DNA of 64,000 nt from Desulfurivibrio alkaliphilus AHT 2 (GCF_000092205.1 NC_014216.1:1865742-1929741), one strand, 5' to 3'. Positions 23,958 to 32,964 are shown, numbered from the stretch's first letter. Notes: a model not told the origin generated them from the letters alone. Program-made: numbers and translations.

Positions 23958-25079
23958 TTAATAGCCTCCGGCCAAGGGTGTCCGCGCCACTTCCACACCA
24001 CGATCCCGCACCAGCGGCAGGCGGGGGTTATTGCCCCAGATAATCCAACTGTCGTGATACACGGCCGGGTCGCTGAAGCCCAACAGGCGCAGAACGAAGT
24101 AGGACATGGAAGCCCGGTTGGCGATGTAGCAGTAAACGATGGTTCGCCGGTGGCGGTCCAAGTCGCCGTACATCGCGTCCAGTTCGGCAATGGGCTTGAG
24201 CCGCAGGCTTTCAAAATCGGCAAACTGCTGCCAGTGGGGCACGTTTGCTATGGTGTGGGGAATCCGGCCGGTGCGGATTACCGAATCGTAAAGAAAATGT
24301 CCCGGCGGGGCCGGCTGGGCGCCGGAGTGCTCCACATCCACCCGCACGTCAACCAGTTGCGGCAATTCAAACTGGTGCGGATTGACCCCGATATCCTGCA
24401 AATAGGATGGGTTGAAGCGGGCCAGCCGCAACACCTCGGCCTCGTGGGCGATCACTTGCGGCTGCAAGCGGGCCCGGAAGTCGGAAGGCGGCAGCCGGTT
24501 TTCTCCCTGCCCTAACGGCAGCCGGTGCGCCCACCAGTTTTCGATCCCGCCGTCCATTACCCGGACATCCTCATGCCCCAGGTATTCCAGGATGACAAAG
24601 GGAACAAAAGTGTAGCCCGGCAGGGTGTCTTCCAGGTCGCTGTAGAGAATTACGGTATGTTCACGGGTTACCCCGGCGGCGGCGAAAACCTGCTCCAGTT
24701 CCGCCACCGGCCGCGGCTCCAAGTGTTCGATCAACTTGCCCTGTTTGGGGTCGATATCTTGATCACCGTAAAAGAGAATATAGCGGTCCTCGCGCAACAT
24801 CTTGTGCCCCCGGTCGCCCAGGTGAATGGCGCCGGGCACATGCCCTTCAAGGTATGATTCCCGGTCCCGAAGGTCGATGATCAGCCAGTGCTCCCGGTTT
24901 TCCCACACCTCCAGGGGGGTGACCAGCAGATGGGGGTTGGCGCCGGGAGGAACAGATCCCCCGGCCCCGGCCGAGCCGGCGCAGAGCAGCACCAGCAGCA
25001 CGAAAAACGGCAGAGAAACCAATCCGGTCGCCAGCCAGCGACCACCTCTGCTTTTGGTAACAGTCGTAATTGTTTTCAT
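23958..25079 (-). CDS. Exported double-domain rhodanese-like protein
   Basis: A 373-aa sulfurtransferase-type protein. The start ATG 25079 follows GGAGG. An N-terminal signal or anchor (about residues 15-40, WLATGLVSLPFFVLLVLLCA) implies a periplasmic or membrane-bound location. Two rhodanese domains follow. In the first the active-site loop reads ILYSDLEDTLP without Cys, so it is probably inactive. The second has IVYCYIANRAS with a catalytic Cys. Rhodaneses transfer sulfane sulfur. The next genes downstream encode a DsrE and a membrane selenoprotein, so a sulfur-relay function is plausible but inferred. Confidence 0.87.
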   Translation of the reverse strand: MKTITTVTKSRGGRWLATGLVSLPFFVLLVLLCAGSAGAGGSVPPGANPHLLVTPLEVWENREHWLIIDLRDRESYLEGHVPGAIHLGDRGHKMLREDRYILFYGDQDIDPKQGKLIEHLEPRPVAELEQVFAAAGVTREHTVILYSDLEDTLPGYTFVPFVILEYLGHEDVRVMDGGIENWWAHRLPLGQGENRLPPSDFRARLQPQVIAHEAEVLRLARFNPSYLQDIGVNPHQFELPQLVDVRVDVEHSGAQPAPPGHFLYDSVIRTGRIPHTIANVPHWQQFADFESLRLKPIAELDAMYGDLDRHRRTIVYCYIANRASMSYFVLRLLGFSDPAVYHDSWIIWGNNPRLPLVRDRGVEVARTPLAGGY

Positions 25080-25234
25080 GGCCCACCTCCCTGTCTTGTT
25101 GGTTTGTCTTGCCATGCGGTCTTCGAGGCTTTTTGCGAACATGCCGCAACCCGGAGGTCGCATTACAGACCATCGGCAGCCCCTGAAACCTGCCCCACAA
25201 TTGGCGAGGGGCGGCCCCCCGTGCCGCCGATTGA

Positions 25235-25268
25235 ATGTATAAACGATCATACATATCAACAATGATAT
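25235..25268 (-). promoter_or_regulatory. Operator-like palindromes upstream of the rhodanese gene
   Basis: ATGTAT-N8-ATACAT (25235-25254) and ATATCA-ACAA-TGATAT (25253-25268) overlap. The region includes the 21-bp motif shared with 23902-23922. It lies between the rhodanese gene (minus) and the padR gene (plus), so PadR is a candidate binder, unproven. Confidence 0.5.
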
Positions 25269-25450
25269 ATGTCAAGTGAGAAATGCGAAAAAGGGAGTGT
25301 TTGTTTTCCAGCAGGTTAATCCCTGCCGGACATCGGCCATTTAATATCCATGAACAATGGATGATGGTGGTGAAAGACGGCGGACAAGCCGGTGAAAATT
25401 TGCTTGCCTTTATTACGTTTATCGACTACGGTTAACGGAAAGGAGGGGCC
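25269..25450. other. Divergent intergenic region
   Basis: About 180 AT-richer bases between the operator-like palindromes and the padR gene. The padR Shine-Dalgarno AAAGGAGGGG (25439-25448) lies at its end. No RNA gene or terminator is visible. Confidence 0.4.
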
Positions 25451-25780
25451 ATGAACGGTGACGAAAGAGAGGAACGCAAGGCGTTACAGCGGGAAATTCT
25501 GCTTGGTTTCTGGAAGGTTCATATCCTCCACCACGCGGTGGAGGGGCCGGTGGTGGGCCAGTGGATGCTCAGCGAGTTGCGGCACCATGGCTATGAGGTC
25601 AGCCCCGGCACCCTTTACCCACTGCTGCACCGCCTGGAACGGCTGGGCTGGCTGGCCAGCGAGGTTGACCCCGGCGGCGGCCCCAAAGCCCCGCGCCGTT
25701 TTCGGACCACCCCGGCCGGCAAGGCTGTGCTGGCCAAGGTTCGCCGGCAGCTACACGAGCTGCTTGAGGAAATCGATTAA
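25451..25780 (+). CDS. PadR-family transcriptional regulator
   Basis: A 109-aa winged-helix protein. It shows the PadR pattern: LGFWKVHILHHA, helix-turn-helix VVGQWMLSELRHHGYEVSPGTLYPLLHRLER, then a wing and FRTTPAGKAVL, with a short C-terminal dimerisation helix. A strong Shine-Dalgarno precedes the ATG. It is followed 36 nt later by a TauE permease gene and lies divergent from the rhodanese gene, so it may control both. Confidence 0.9.
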   Translation: MNGDEREERKALQREILLGFWKVHILHHAVEGPVVGQWMLSELRHHGYEVSPGTLYPLLHRLERLGWLASEVDPGGGPKAPRRFRTTPAGKAVLAKVRRQLHELLEEID

Positions 25781-25816
25781 AAAAACTTCAAGCCTGATAT
25801 TTTTCGGAGACAGATT

Positions 25817-26620
25817 ATGCTTTCCCACCTGATCATTGCCGTAGCCGCCCTGGGCGCCTCCACCTTGACCCTCTATTCCGGCTTTGGCCTGGGCACCTTG
25901 CTGCTGCCGGTCTTTGCCCTCTTTTACCCGGTGGAAACGGCGGTGGCGGCCACCGCCGTGGTGCATCTGGCCAACAATATCTTTAAAATCGGACTGGTGG
26001 GCAAGATGGCCGACCGTTCCTTGGTGCTGGGCTTCGGGCTGCCGGCCCTGCTGGCCGCCTTTGCCGGCGCCGCCCTGCTGGGGCTGGTGGCGGGGCTGGG
26101 CACCGTTACCAGCTACCAGCTTGGCGCCCTCGAAGCCACGGTGACCCCCATCAAGCTGCTGATGGGGCTTTTGATTCTGGCCTTTTCCCTGTTCGAGCTG
26201 CTGCCGGGCCTGCGGCAAATCCGCTTCGATCGCCGTCACCTGACCATCGGTGGTCTGCTTTCCGGCTTTTTCGGCGGCCTTTCCGGCCACCAGGGAGCGC
26301 TGCGCTCGGCCTTTCTGGTCAAGACCGGGGTGGACCGGGAGGCCTTTGTCGGCACCAACGCGGTGATCGCCTTCATGGTGGATGTGGCCCGGCTGCTGAC
26401 CTACGGCACCATCTTTGTGCTGGCCGGCCGCGCCGCCACCGACATGGTGGCCTGGACCCCGGCCGACGGCTCGCTGGTGTTCACCGGGATTGCCGCCGCC
26501 TTTATCGGCGCGGTGGTGGGCAAACGGTTGCTGCCCAAGGTTACCATGGCCACCATCCGCACCCTGACCGGCACCCTGCTGGTGCTGGTTGCCCTGGGCC
26601 TGATTTCCGGTTTAATATAG
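25817..26620 (+). CDS. TauE/SafE family membrane permease
   Basis: A 267-aa protein with about eight hydrophobic segments. It begins MLSHLIIAVAALGASTLTLYSGFGLGTLLLPVF, where FGLGT replaces the usual GIGGG loop, and its second half has GGLLSGFFGGLSGHQGALRS. TauE/SafE proteins move sulfite-like or organosulfonate anions. The position next to rhodanese and DsrE genes supports a sulfur anion, but the substrate is inferred. thiD follows at 11 nt, so the two may be co-transcribed. Confidence 0.87.
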   Translation: MLSHLIIAVAALGASTLTLYSGFGLGTLLLPVFALFYPVETAVAATAVVHLANNIFKIGLVGKMADRSLVLGFGLPALLAAFAGAALLGLVAGLGTVTSYQLGALEATVTPIKLLMGLLILAFSLFELLPGLRQIRFDRRHLTIGGLLSGFFGGLSGHQGALRSAFLVKTGVDREAFVGTNAVIAFMVDVARLLTYGTIFVLAGRAATDMVAWTPADGSLVFTGIAAAFIGAVVGKRLLPKVTMATIRTLTGTLLVLVALGLISGLI

Positions 26621-26631
26621 GATAAACGACC

Positions 26632-27456
26632 ATGAAAACTTATCTGCGGACCCTGACCATCGCCGGCTCCGACTCCGGCGGCGGCGCCGGGATCCAGGCC
26701 GATCTTAAAACCTTTGCCGCCCTGGGCTGTTTCGGCATGAGCGCCATCACCGCCATCACCGCCCAGAACACCCGGGCGGTGACCGCCATTCACCCGGTAC
26801 CGGCGGCCATGGTCGGCGCCCAGATCCGGGCGGTGCTGGATGACATCGGGGTGGACGCGGTCAAGATCGGCATGCTCAACACCCCGGAGGTGATCGTCGA
26901 GGTGGCCCAACAACTGACCGTCGGCGGCGAGGGTGGCGGGGGCGGGGCAAAAAACATCGTGCTGGACCCGGTGATGGTGGCCAAAAGCGGCGACAAACTG
27001 CTGCAGGACGAGGCCATTGCCGCCCTGCGCCGGCATCTGATCCCCATCAGCACCATCATCACCCCCAACATTCCCGAGGCCGAAGTACTAAGCGGACTGC
27101 AGATCGGCAACCGGGAGCAGATGGAGGCCGCCGGACATGCTTTAATGGAACTTGGCGCACAAGCCGTGCTGCTGAAAGGCGGCCACCTGGTCGGCGGCGA
27201 GAGTCCCGACTGCCTGGTCACCGCCGGCGGCACCACCCGATGGCTGGAAGGCAAACGTTTTGCCACCCCCAACACCCACGGCACCGGCTGCACCCTCTCT
27301 TCGGCCATCGCCGCCGGGCTGGCCCAAGGCCTGAGTTTCACCGAGGCGGTGAGCAAGGCCAAAGAGTATCTGTACCGGGCCATCAGCGCCGGGGCCGACT
27401 ACCGCCTGGGCCGGGGCCACGGCCCGGTCCACCACTTTTTCGCCCACTGGTCCTGA
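26632..27456 (+). CDS. thiD: Hydroxymethylpyrimidine/phosphomethylpyrimidine kinase
   Basis: A 274-aa ribokinase-family enzyme that phosphorylates HMP and HMP-P for thiamine diphosphate synthesis. The N-terminal [20 protein letters not shown] and the C-terminal [18 protein letters not shown] (anion hole and catalytic Asp/Cys region) are diagnostic. A short Gly-rich insertion ([10 protein letters not shown]) lies near residue 103. No other thiamine gene is adjacent, and no TPP riboswitch is visible upstream. Confidence 0.95.
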   Translation: MKTYLRTLTIAGSDSGGGAGIQADLKTFAALGCFGMSAITAITAQNTRAVTAIHPVPAAMVGAQIRAVLDDIGVDAVKIGMLNTPEVIVEVAQQLTVGGEGGGGGAKNIVLDPVMVAKSGDKLLQDEAIAALRRHLIPISTIITPNIPEAEVLSGLQIGNREQMEAAGHALMELGAQAVLLKGGHLVGGESPDCLVTAGGTTRWLEGKRFATPNTHGTGCTLSSAIAAGLAQGLSFTEAVSKAKEYLYRAISAGADYRLGRGHGPVHHFFAHWS

Positions 27457-27475
27457 GCCGGCAGAAACATTTTTT

Positions 27476-28174
27476 TTAACCACCGAGGCGGTATCCCATT
27501 CCGAAAGCGGTAAAGATCAGGGCCGGTTTGCGGGGATCTTCCTCGATTTTTTTGCGCAGGCGGGAGACCAGCACGTCAACCGTCCGGTAATGCCCCTCCC
27601 CTTCACTGCGCGCCACGGCCTGCAGAATTCGCTCACGGCTCACCACCCGTCCCCGGGCATCGATCAACATCGCCAGCAGCTTAGACTCACCCAGCGTCAA
27701 TTCCTCACGCCTGCCGTCAATATTAATCAGCAGGTGGCGGTCCAGGTCTACCTGCCAGGGACCAAGGCGGTAAAGAGCATCTGGATTATCAGGTGTGGAA
27801 GGCCGGGCCTCTGCTGGCTGCGGCAAGGCCCGTTTGATTCGGTAAATCAATTCATTGGGGTGAAACGGCTTAACCAGGTAGTCGGCAGCCCCGATCTCAA
27901 AGCCGGTCAACCGCTCCTGGGGGTCGCTACGGGCGGTCATCAGCAGAAAGGACACCCCCTGTTGCTGCAACCGGCGCCCGATATCCAAACCGTCACCATC
28001 CGGCAGATTGAGATCCAGCACCACTAGGTCAAATTGTCTTTCGCCGACCATCTCTTCCGCCTGCTGCTTATTCCGGGCGCAATCCACCGACCAGCCCTGA
28101 CGCTCAATAACGCTACGACAAAGGCTCAGCATGGTGAGATCGTCGTCAACCACGAGTATTTGGGGTTTGCTCAT
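27476..28174 (-). CDS. OmpR-type response regulator
   Basis: A 232-aa two-component regulator with an N-terminal receiver domain (VVDDD near residue 8, phospho-acceptor Asp in LVVLDLNLPDGDG) and a C-terminal winged helix (LTLGESKLLAMLI, VLVSRLRKKIEE, FGMGYRLGG). I chose the ATG at 28174 with AAGGAA upstream. No kinase gene is adjacent; the nearest one on this strand is at 31.6 kb. It is convergent with thiD. Confidence 0.92.
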   Translation of the reverse strand: MSKPQILVVDDDLTMLSLCRSVIERQGWSVDCARNKQQAEEMVGERQFDLVVLDLNLPDGDGLDIGRRLQQQGVSFLLMTARSDPQERLTGFEIGAADYLVKPFHPNELIYRIKRALPQPAEARPSTPDNPDALYRLGPWQVDLDRHLLINIDGRREELTLGESKLLAMLIDARGRVVSRERILQAVARSEGEGHYRTVDVLVSRLRKKIEEDPRKPALIFTAFGMGYRLGG

Positions 28175-28344
28175 ATATTCCTTGCCGTGGGAGGAATTTT
28201 CGGCCCCGGTGAAAGCCGGCCCGGCCACAGAAACGTTAATCCATTGCAAAAAGCCAGGAACTGTAACATGCTAACGTAAACCCCGTATAAACATCCAAGA
28301 AAAACCGCTGCCGATACCCGAAAAAATATTCCTTACAAGCCGGG

Positions 28345-29118
28345 TCATTCGCCGATTACATCGGGTGTTTTGCTGGCCAGCCATTTGAGCAGCTTGGTCA
28401 GGCGCAGTTCCACGTCACGCTCCATGTTGCCGGGCGGCAAATAAAGCGCCAGTTTGAAGGCCGACGAGGTGGGGTGGAAGGAGGCTTCCGCCTCCAGACG
28501 GACGATACGCCCGGTAAGGCCGCTGATCAGCACGGTATCGCGCTCCAGGCCGTCGGGGTCCCGCAAGCGCAAGTCCAACTCGCAGGGTTTGAACAACCCC
28601 AGGTTCGGATCGAATTTTTCTCCGGCAAAGGCCGCCCCGGTGCGACTTAGATCCAGCAACCGGCCGGGTATCCGCTTGCCCTTGAGGTGAATTTCCGCCA
28701 CGTGGGCCGGCAGGGCGTAACGTTTGGCCTGGCGCTGGCAAAGGACGTTGAGCGAGGAACGGATCTTCTTTTCCAGCTCGTCGGCGGTGAAGGGCTTGAC
28801 CATGTACTGGGTCACCCCCAGTTGGATGGCCATGATGATGAAGTCACGATCGGAGTTGGTGCTCATCATCACAAAGGGGATCTCTTTGAGTTCGGAATCG
28901 CTGCGCACCGTGTACAACAGCTCTTCACCGTTCATATTCGGCATGTTCCAGTCGGAGATGATGATGTCGATCTTCTTTTCCCGCAGCAGCCGCAGGGCGG
29001 CCTTGCCATCCTCGGCCAGCATGACCTCGGCCCCGCCGAAAATCGCCTTCAGCGAACGCCGCACCAGATCGCGTACGGTGACGCTGTCATCTACTACCAG
29101 AAAAGTAACTTTGTTCAT
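28345..29118 (-). CDS. Response regulator with C-terminal PilZ domain
   Basis: A 257-aa protein. Residues 1-125 are a CheY-like receiver (VVDDS, IIISDWNMPNMNG, conserved Lys in MVKPFT). Residues about 135-245 look like a PilZ domain, the c-di-GMP-binding module, with KRYALPA and DLSRTGAAF serving as the R-rich and D-x-S-x-x-G motifs. It could join phosphorelay and c-di-GMP signals and act on pili or motility. It is the last gene of an apparent operon with the kinase (31574-32938), response regulator and GspE-type ATPase, and overlaps the ATPase gene by ATGA. Confidence 0.87.
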   Translation of the reverse strand: MNKVTFLVVDDSVTVRDLVRRSLKAIFGGAEVMLAEDGKAALRLLREKKIDIIISDWNMPNMNGEELLYTVRSDSELKEIPFVMMSTNSDRDFIIMAIQLGVTQYMVKPFTADELEKKIRSSLNVLCQRQAKRYALPAHVAEIHLKGKRIPGRLLDLSRTGAAFAGEKFDPNLGLFKPCELDLRLRDPDGLERDTVLISGLTGRIVRLEAEASFHPTSSAFKLALYLPPGNMERDVELRLTKLLKWLASKTPDVIGE

Positions 29119-31121
29119 CTTGCCGGCTCCTTGCTGGCTGCTGGTCGTGATCGTTTGCTTGTTTTTTTAGGGGCGCCGCAGGCCGGGCAGGCCCGCCATT
29201 CCGCCTCCAGGGGGTAGCGGCAGTGGCCGCAGAAATCGGGCCGGGCGGTGCCGCAATGGGGGCAGTAAAAGAAGCCGCTGTCATGCTCCCGGCCGCATTG
29301 TTCGCAACTCCGCCGCCGGCCGGTGGCCGGCCCCAGCACCCGCAATAGCTCCTCGGTGGTGGTCAGGCCCCGGCGCAGCTTGAGCAGGGCATCCTCGCGC
29401 AGGGTGCGCATGCCGCCGGCCCGGGCCGCGCTCAGCAAGTCGGCCTCCCGGCAGTCGCCGGCGGCGATCAGCCGCCGCAGTTCATCGTGGCAAACCAGAA
29501 ATTCAAAAATTCCCACCCGGCCCAGATAACCGCTTTGGTTGCAGCGCTCGCAGCCGCGGGCGGCGACCACCGGTGCTCCGGCCAGGCTCTCCGGACTGAA
29601 GCCCAGCAGTTGCAGGGCGGCCGGGTCCGGCGCCGTTTCGTGGCGGCAGTGGGGGCAGGGCTTGCGGACCAGCCGCTGGGCCACCACCCCCTCCAGGGCC
29701 GAAGCGATCAGATAGGGGCGCAGGCCCAGGTCCAGCAGCCGGGTGACGGCGGCCACCGCGTGGTTGGTATGGAGGGTGGTCAGCAGCAGGTGGCCGGTGA
29801 TGGCCGCCTTGAAGGCGACGTCGGCGGTTTCCCGGTCGCGCATCTCGCCCACCAGCAGCACGTCGGGGTCCTGGCGCAGGGTGGCGCGCAACACCGAGGC
29901 GAAGCTCAGGCCGATCTTGTCGCGGACCGGCACTTGGTTGACCTCGTCGAGGAAATACTCCACCGGGTCCTCGATGGTCTGAAAATTGCGGTGCTCGTCC
30001 AGCACCGAGTGGAGCAGGGCGTAGAGCAGGGTGGTCTTGCCGCTGCCGGTGGGTCCGGTACAGATCAGCATCCCCTGGGGCTTGCGGACCAGGGTGGCCA
30101 GTTTTTCCCGATCCTCCGGCTCAATCCCCAACTGATCCAGGCGGCGGACGGCGGCACTTTTGTCGAGCACCCGCAGCACCGCCTTTTCGCCGTCAATGGT
30201 GGGCATGGTGGAGAGCCGGACATCCACCTCCCGCCCGCCGGCCCGGATCGCCAGACGGCCGTCCTGGGGCATCCGGCGCTGGGCGATATCCAGCCCGGCC
30301 ATGATCTTAAGCCGCGAAAGCACGGCGGGGTGCAGCTTTAGCGGCACCGTCAGCCGGGGCTGGAGCAGACCGTCCAGGCGGTGGCGGACCACCAGGTGCC
30401 GGCGGCGCGGCTCCAGGTGAATATCGCTGGCCCCCAGCCGGATCGCTTCGCTCAGCATCGCGTTGACCAATCCCACCACCGACGGGTTTTCGGAAGCGGC
30501 CAGCAGTTGCTTGGGGTCGGCGCCATCATCGGCCCCCTCTTCTTCCAGCCCCACCAGGTCGATTTCCCCGCCCTCAACCGACGCCAGGGCCGGTGGAGGG
30601 GCGGTGCCGGGCGCCATCCCCTCTGCCGGCAACTCCTCAGGCAACTTCACCGGCAGCTCCTCCGGCAACTCATCCGGCAGTTCCACCGCCCCCCGGATTT
30701 CCCCCGCTCCCTGCAACTGCTGCAGCCGCTCCTGCAGCGCCGAACCGGTGGTGATCAGCGGGGTGACCGGCAGACCGGTCAGGGCCGAAATGGCGTCGCA
30801 TTTGAGAAGATCGGAGGGATCGGCCATGGCGACTAGCAGCCGCTTGTTTTTCAGGCCCACCGGCAGCAGCCGGTTGCGCCGGCACAACTCCCGGGGCAAC
30901 AGCGCCGCCGCCTCCGGGCTGACCGGGGTGGCGGCCCAGTCGATCACCTCCAGCTTCAGCCGCTGCCGCAGCACCGCCACGATGCCATCCTCGTCGGCCA
31001 GGCCGAGGCGCAGCAGGGTATCGTAAAACAGTTCATCCTCCAGCCGCGCCCGGCGGGCCGCCGTCAGTTGTTCGGGAACAAGCACCCCGGCCTGCCGCAG
31101 CAGATCGCCCAGCACCCCCAT
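29115..31121 (-). CDS. GspE/PilB-type secretion ATPase with C-terminal double zinc ribbon
   Basis: A 668-aa type II secretion/type IV pilus ATPase. The order is an N-terminal MshEN-like domain (LGDLLRQAGVLVPEQL), a linker rich in Pro/Glu/Leu repeats, then the ATPase core with Walker A GPTGSGKTTLLYALL near residue 360, Asp box and Walker B (ILLVGEMRDRETADVAF). The PilB-type zinc motif CPHC...CERC is near 505-535. The last 60 residues add four further CxxC pairs, two zinc ribbons, which is not usual for this family. It shares 89 bases with the upstream response-regulator gene. GAGGATC before ATG 31121 supports the start. No other pilus gene is in the window. Confidence 0.88.
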   Translation of the reverse strand: MGVLGDLLRQAGVLVPEQLTAARRARLEDELFYDTLLRLGLADEDGIVAVLRQRLKLEVIDWAATPVSPEAAALLPRELCRRNRLLPVGLKNKRLLVAMADPSDLLKCDAISALTGLPVTPLITTGSALQERLQQLQGAGEIRGAVELPDELPEELPVKLPEELPAEGMAPGTAPPPALASVEGGEIDLVGLEEEGADDGADPKQLLAASENPSVVGLVNAMLSEAIRLGASDIHLEPRRRHLVVRHRLDGLLQPRLTVPLKLHPAVLSRLKIMAGLDIAQRRMPQDGRLAIRAGGREVDVRLSTMPTIDGEKAVLRVLDKSAAVRRLDQLGIEPEDREKLATLVRKPQGMLICTGPTGSGKTTLLYALLHSVLDEHRNFQTIEDPVEYFLDEVNQVPVRDKIGLSFASVLRATLRQDPDVLLVGEMRDRETADVAFKAAITGHLLLTTLHTNHAVAAVTRLLDLGLRPYLIASALEGVVAQRLVRKPCPHCRHETAPDPAALQLLGFSPESLAGAPVVAARGCERCNQSGYLGRVGIFEFLVCHDELRRLIAAGDCREADLLSAARAGGMRTLREDALLKLRRGLTTTEELLRVLGPATGRRRSCEQCGREHDSGFFYCPHCGTARPDFCGHCRYPLEAEWRACPACGAPKKTSKRSRPAASKEPAR

Positions 31122-31581
31122 GATCCTCGCCCAGGCGGTTGCGCCCCTTGTCCAGCTTGGCCGCCTGCCGCTCGGCCAGCATCTTCAATTCGCGGTTCTC
31201 CCGGCGCAGGCTGTACTGCTCGCGGGCCAGCCTGACGGTGAGGCGCAGATCTTCGTCGTTCCAGGGTTTGGTGATGAACTTGTAAACCGCCCCCTCGTTG
31301 ACCGCCGCCATGATCGAGTCGATATCGGTATAGCCGGTGAGCATAATCCGGATGGTCTCCGGCCAGCGCACCTTGATCTCTTTGAGCAACTGCACCCCGT
31401 CGCGGCCGGGCATCCGGAAATCGGAGATCACCAGTTGCACCGGCTCGGCGGCCATGACCGCCAGGGCCTGATCGGCGTCGGTGGCGGTGAAGATGCGGTA
31501 ACCATCCTCGCGGAACAAACGCCGGAGCGCCCGCAACACGCTCTCTTCGTCATCGACCAGCAACAGGGTGTACTCACTCAT
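31033..31581 (-). CDS. Single-domain response regulator with coiled-coil tail
   Basis: A 182-aa receiver protein: LLLVDDEES, phospho-acceptor in LVISDFRMPGRDG, and Lys in FITKPW, followed by a helix (REQYSLRRENRELKMLAERQAAK). This receiver type is common next to histidine kinases and HD-GYP proteins. Its last 30 codons overlap the start of the ATPase gene in another frame and give a low-complexity tail, so the end may have arisen by frameshift or loss of a downstream domain. The start ATG 31581 overlaps the stop of the kinase gene by eight bases. Confidence 0.85.
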   Translation of the reverse strand: MSEYTLLLVDDEESVLRALRRLFREDGYRIFTATDADQALAVMAAEPVQLVISDFRMPGRDGVQLLKEIKVRWPETIRIMLTGYTDIDSIMAAVNEGAVYKFITKPWNDEDLRLTVRLAREQYSLRRENRELKMLAERQAAKLDKGRNRLGEDHGGAGRSAAAGRGACSRTTDGGPPGAAGG

Positions 31582-32938
31582 GGGCGCCCCCCTGACCGCT
31601 TCCCCCCCGGCCCCCGGTCGAATCACCGCTGTCCTTTTCGCCCCGTACCGGCAGGCGCACCCGGAAGGTGGCGCCAACCCCGGGGGCGCTGCTGGCGGTG
31701 ACCTCACCGCCGTGCTGCTTGACCACGATGTCGTAGGCAATGCTCAGCCCCAGGCCGGTGCCCTGCCCCACCGCCTTGGTGGTGAAAAACGGCTCAAACA
31801 GGCGGGAGAGGTGTTCCGGGGCGATCCCCCGCCCGGTATCGGTGATGGTGACCATGATCGCCCCGTTCTTATGCCAGGTACGAATGGTGATTTTCCCCCG
31901 CTTTTCGATGGCCTGGGCGGCATTGATCAGCAGATTCAAAAACACCTGGTTGAGCTGCTGCGGGTGGCACCAGGTGGGGGGCAGCTCGCCGTAGTGTTTG
32001 ACCACCTCCGCTTTATATTTCAACTCGTTCCAGGCGATGGCCAGGGTTTCCTCCAGGCACCGGTTGATATCGGCGGAGCAGAAACGGGCCTGGTCCACCC
32101 GCGAGAAATTTTTCAGATTCTGGACGATCAACTTAACCCGCTCCACCCCTTCCAGGCATTCCCGCAGCAGATCATGGGCGTCACTAAGGACAAAATCGAT
32201 CTGGTACTGCTGTCTCAACTCCGCCGCCTGGTCGCGCTCCGGAGCGCCAGCCACCCGGTCCAGCAGTTGCTGCTGCTGCTCGAAAAAGGCTTTGGTTTTG
32301 CCCAGATATTTGGCCAGGGTGCCCAAATTACTGGTAACAAAACCCACCGGGTTGTTGATCTCGTGGGCCACCCCGGCGGCCAACTGGCCGATAGCGGCCA
32401 GTTTTTCCTGCTGCAGCAGGCGGGCGTGGGAGTGTTTCAGCTCTTCGTAAGCCCCGGCCAGTTCCTCATTTTTTCGCTCCAGCCGGCGGGCCGCCGCCAA
32501 CTGCTGGGTAATCTCCTGGAAGGTGAGCACCCGCCCCCGCAGCTCCCCCTGCTGATCGGTCACCGGGTAGGCGGTACAGCAATAAACCCGCCCGCTTGCC
32601 GGGTGGCTAAACTCGCGGCAATGTTTACCGCACTTACCCGCGGCCAGCAGCCCGGCGGCGGCCAGCAACTCGCCGATTTTAAGGCCGATGAGTTGCTGGA
32701 AGGGGCGGTCGGCCAGGTTGGCAAAGGCCAGGTTACAGCGCTTGACCACCCCGTCGTTATCGACCTGAACCATCAGGTCGGCCACGCAGTCGATCATCCC
32801 TTCCAGGTCCCACTTGGCCCGGCAGATCCGCTCCATGGTCTGCCGGTCGATGGCGGGTTGCGACTCGGATGCCGCCGAAGGCGGATCGGATGAGCCGGAA
32901 GAACCGGGGGTACCGGTGGGGTTGGCATTGGTGCCCAT
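31574..32938 (-). CDS. PAS-domain sensor histidine kinase
   Basis: A 454-aa soluble kinase: a PAS domain about residues 40-145 with four Cys (KCGKHC, YCC), then a HisKA domain with phospho-acceptor His in LAAGVAHEINNP. The ATPase domain has N box NQVFLNLLINAAQAIEK and G boxes DTGRGIAPEHL and GQGTGLGLSIA. No transmembrane helix is visible. The next gene encodes its likely receiver partner. Cysteines in the PAS domain may sense redox or bind a cofactor (inference). Confidence 0.9.
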   Translation of the reverse strand: MGTNANPTGTPGSSGSSDPPSAASESQPAIDRQTMERICRAKWDLEGMIDCVADLMVQVDNDGVVKRCNLAFANLADRPFQQLIGLKIGELLAAAGLLAAGKCGKHCREFSHPASGRVYCCTAYPVTDQQGELRGRVLTFQEITQQLAAARRLERKNEELAGAYEELKHSHARLLQQEKLAAIGQLAAGVAHEINNPVGFVTSNLGTLAKYLGKTKAFFEQQQQLLDRVAGAPERDQAAELRQQYQIDFVLSDAHDLLRECLEGVERVKLIVQNLKNFSRVDQARFCSADINRCLEETLAIAWNELKYKAEVVKHYGELPPTWCHPQQLNQVFLNLLINAAQAIEKRGKITIRTWHKNGAIMVTITDTGRGIAPEHLSRLFEPFFTTKAVGQGTGLGLSIAYDIVVKQHGGEVTASSAPGVGATFRVRLPVRGEKDSGDSTGGRGGSGQGGAHE

Positions 32939-32964
32939 GGTATGCTTACGCTCCTTGCCCGGGG

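Noticed and set aside
23550-24223. 225-aa minus-strand frame beginning upstream of the DsrE gene
   Set aside because: Its first part overlaps the rhodanese gene in another frame and has no family match. The real start is ATG 23758 with GGAGG.
25253-25268. FNR/CRP box before the rhodanese gene
   Set aside because: The dyad reads ATATCA-N4-TGATAT, the reverse of TTGAT-N4-ATCAA, so it is not an FNR site.
27457-27478. T run after thiD as terminator
   Set aside because: No convincing stem precedes the eight T.
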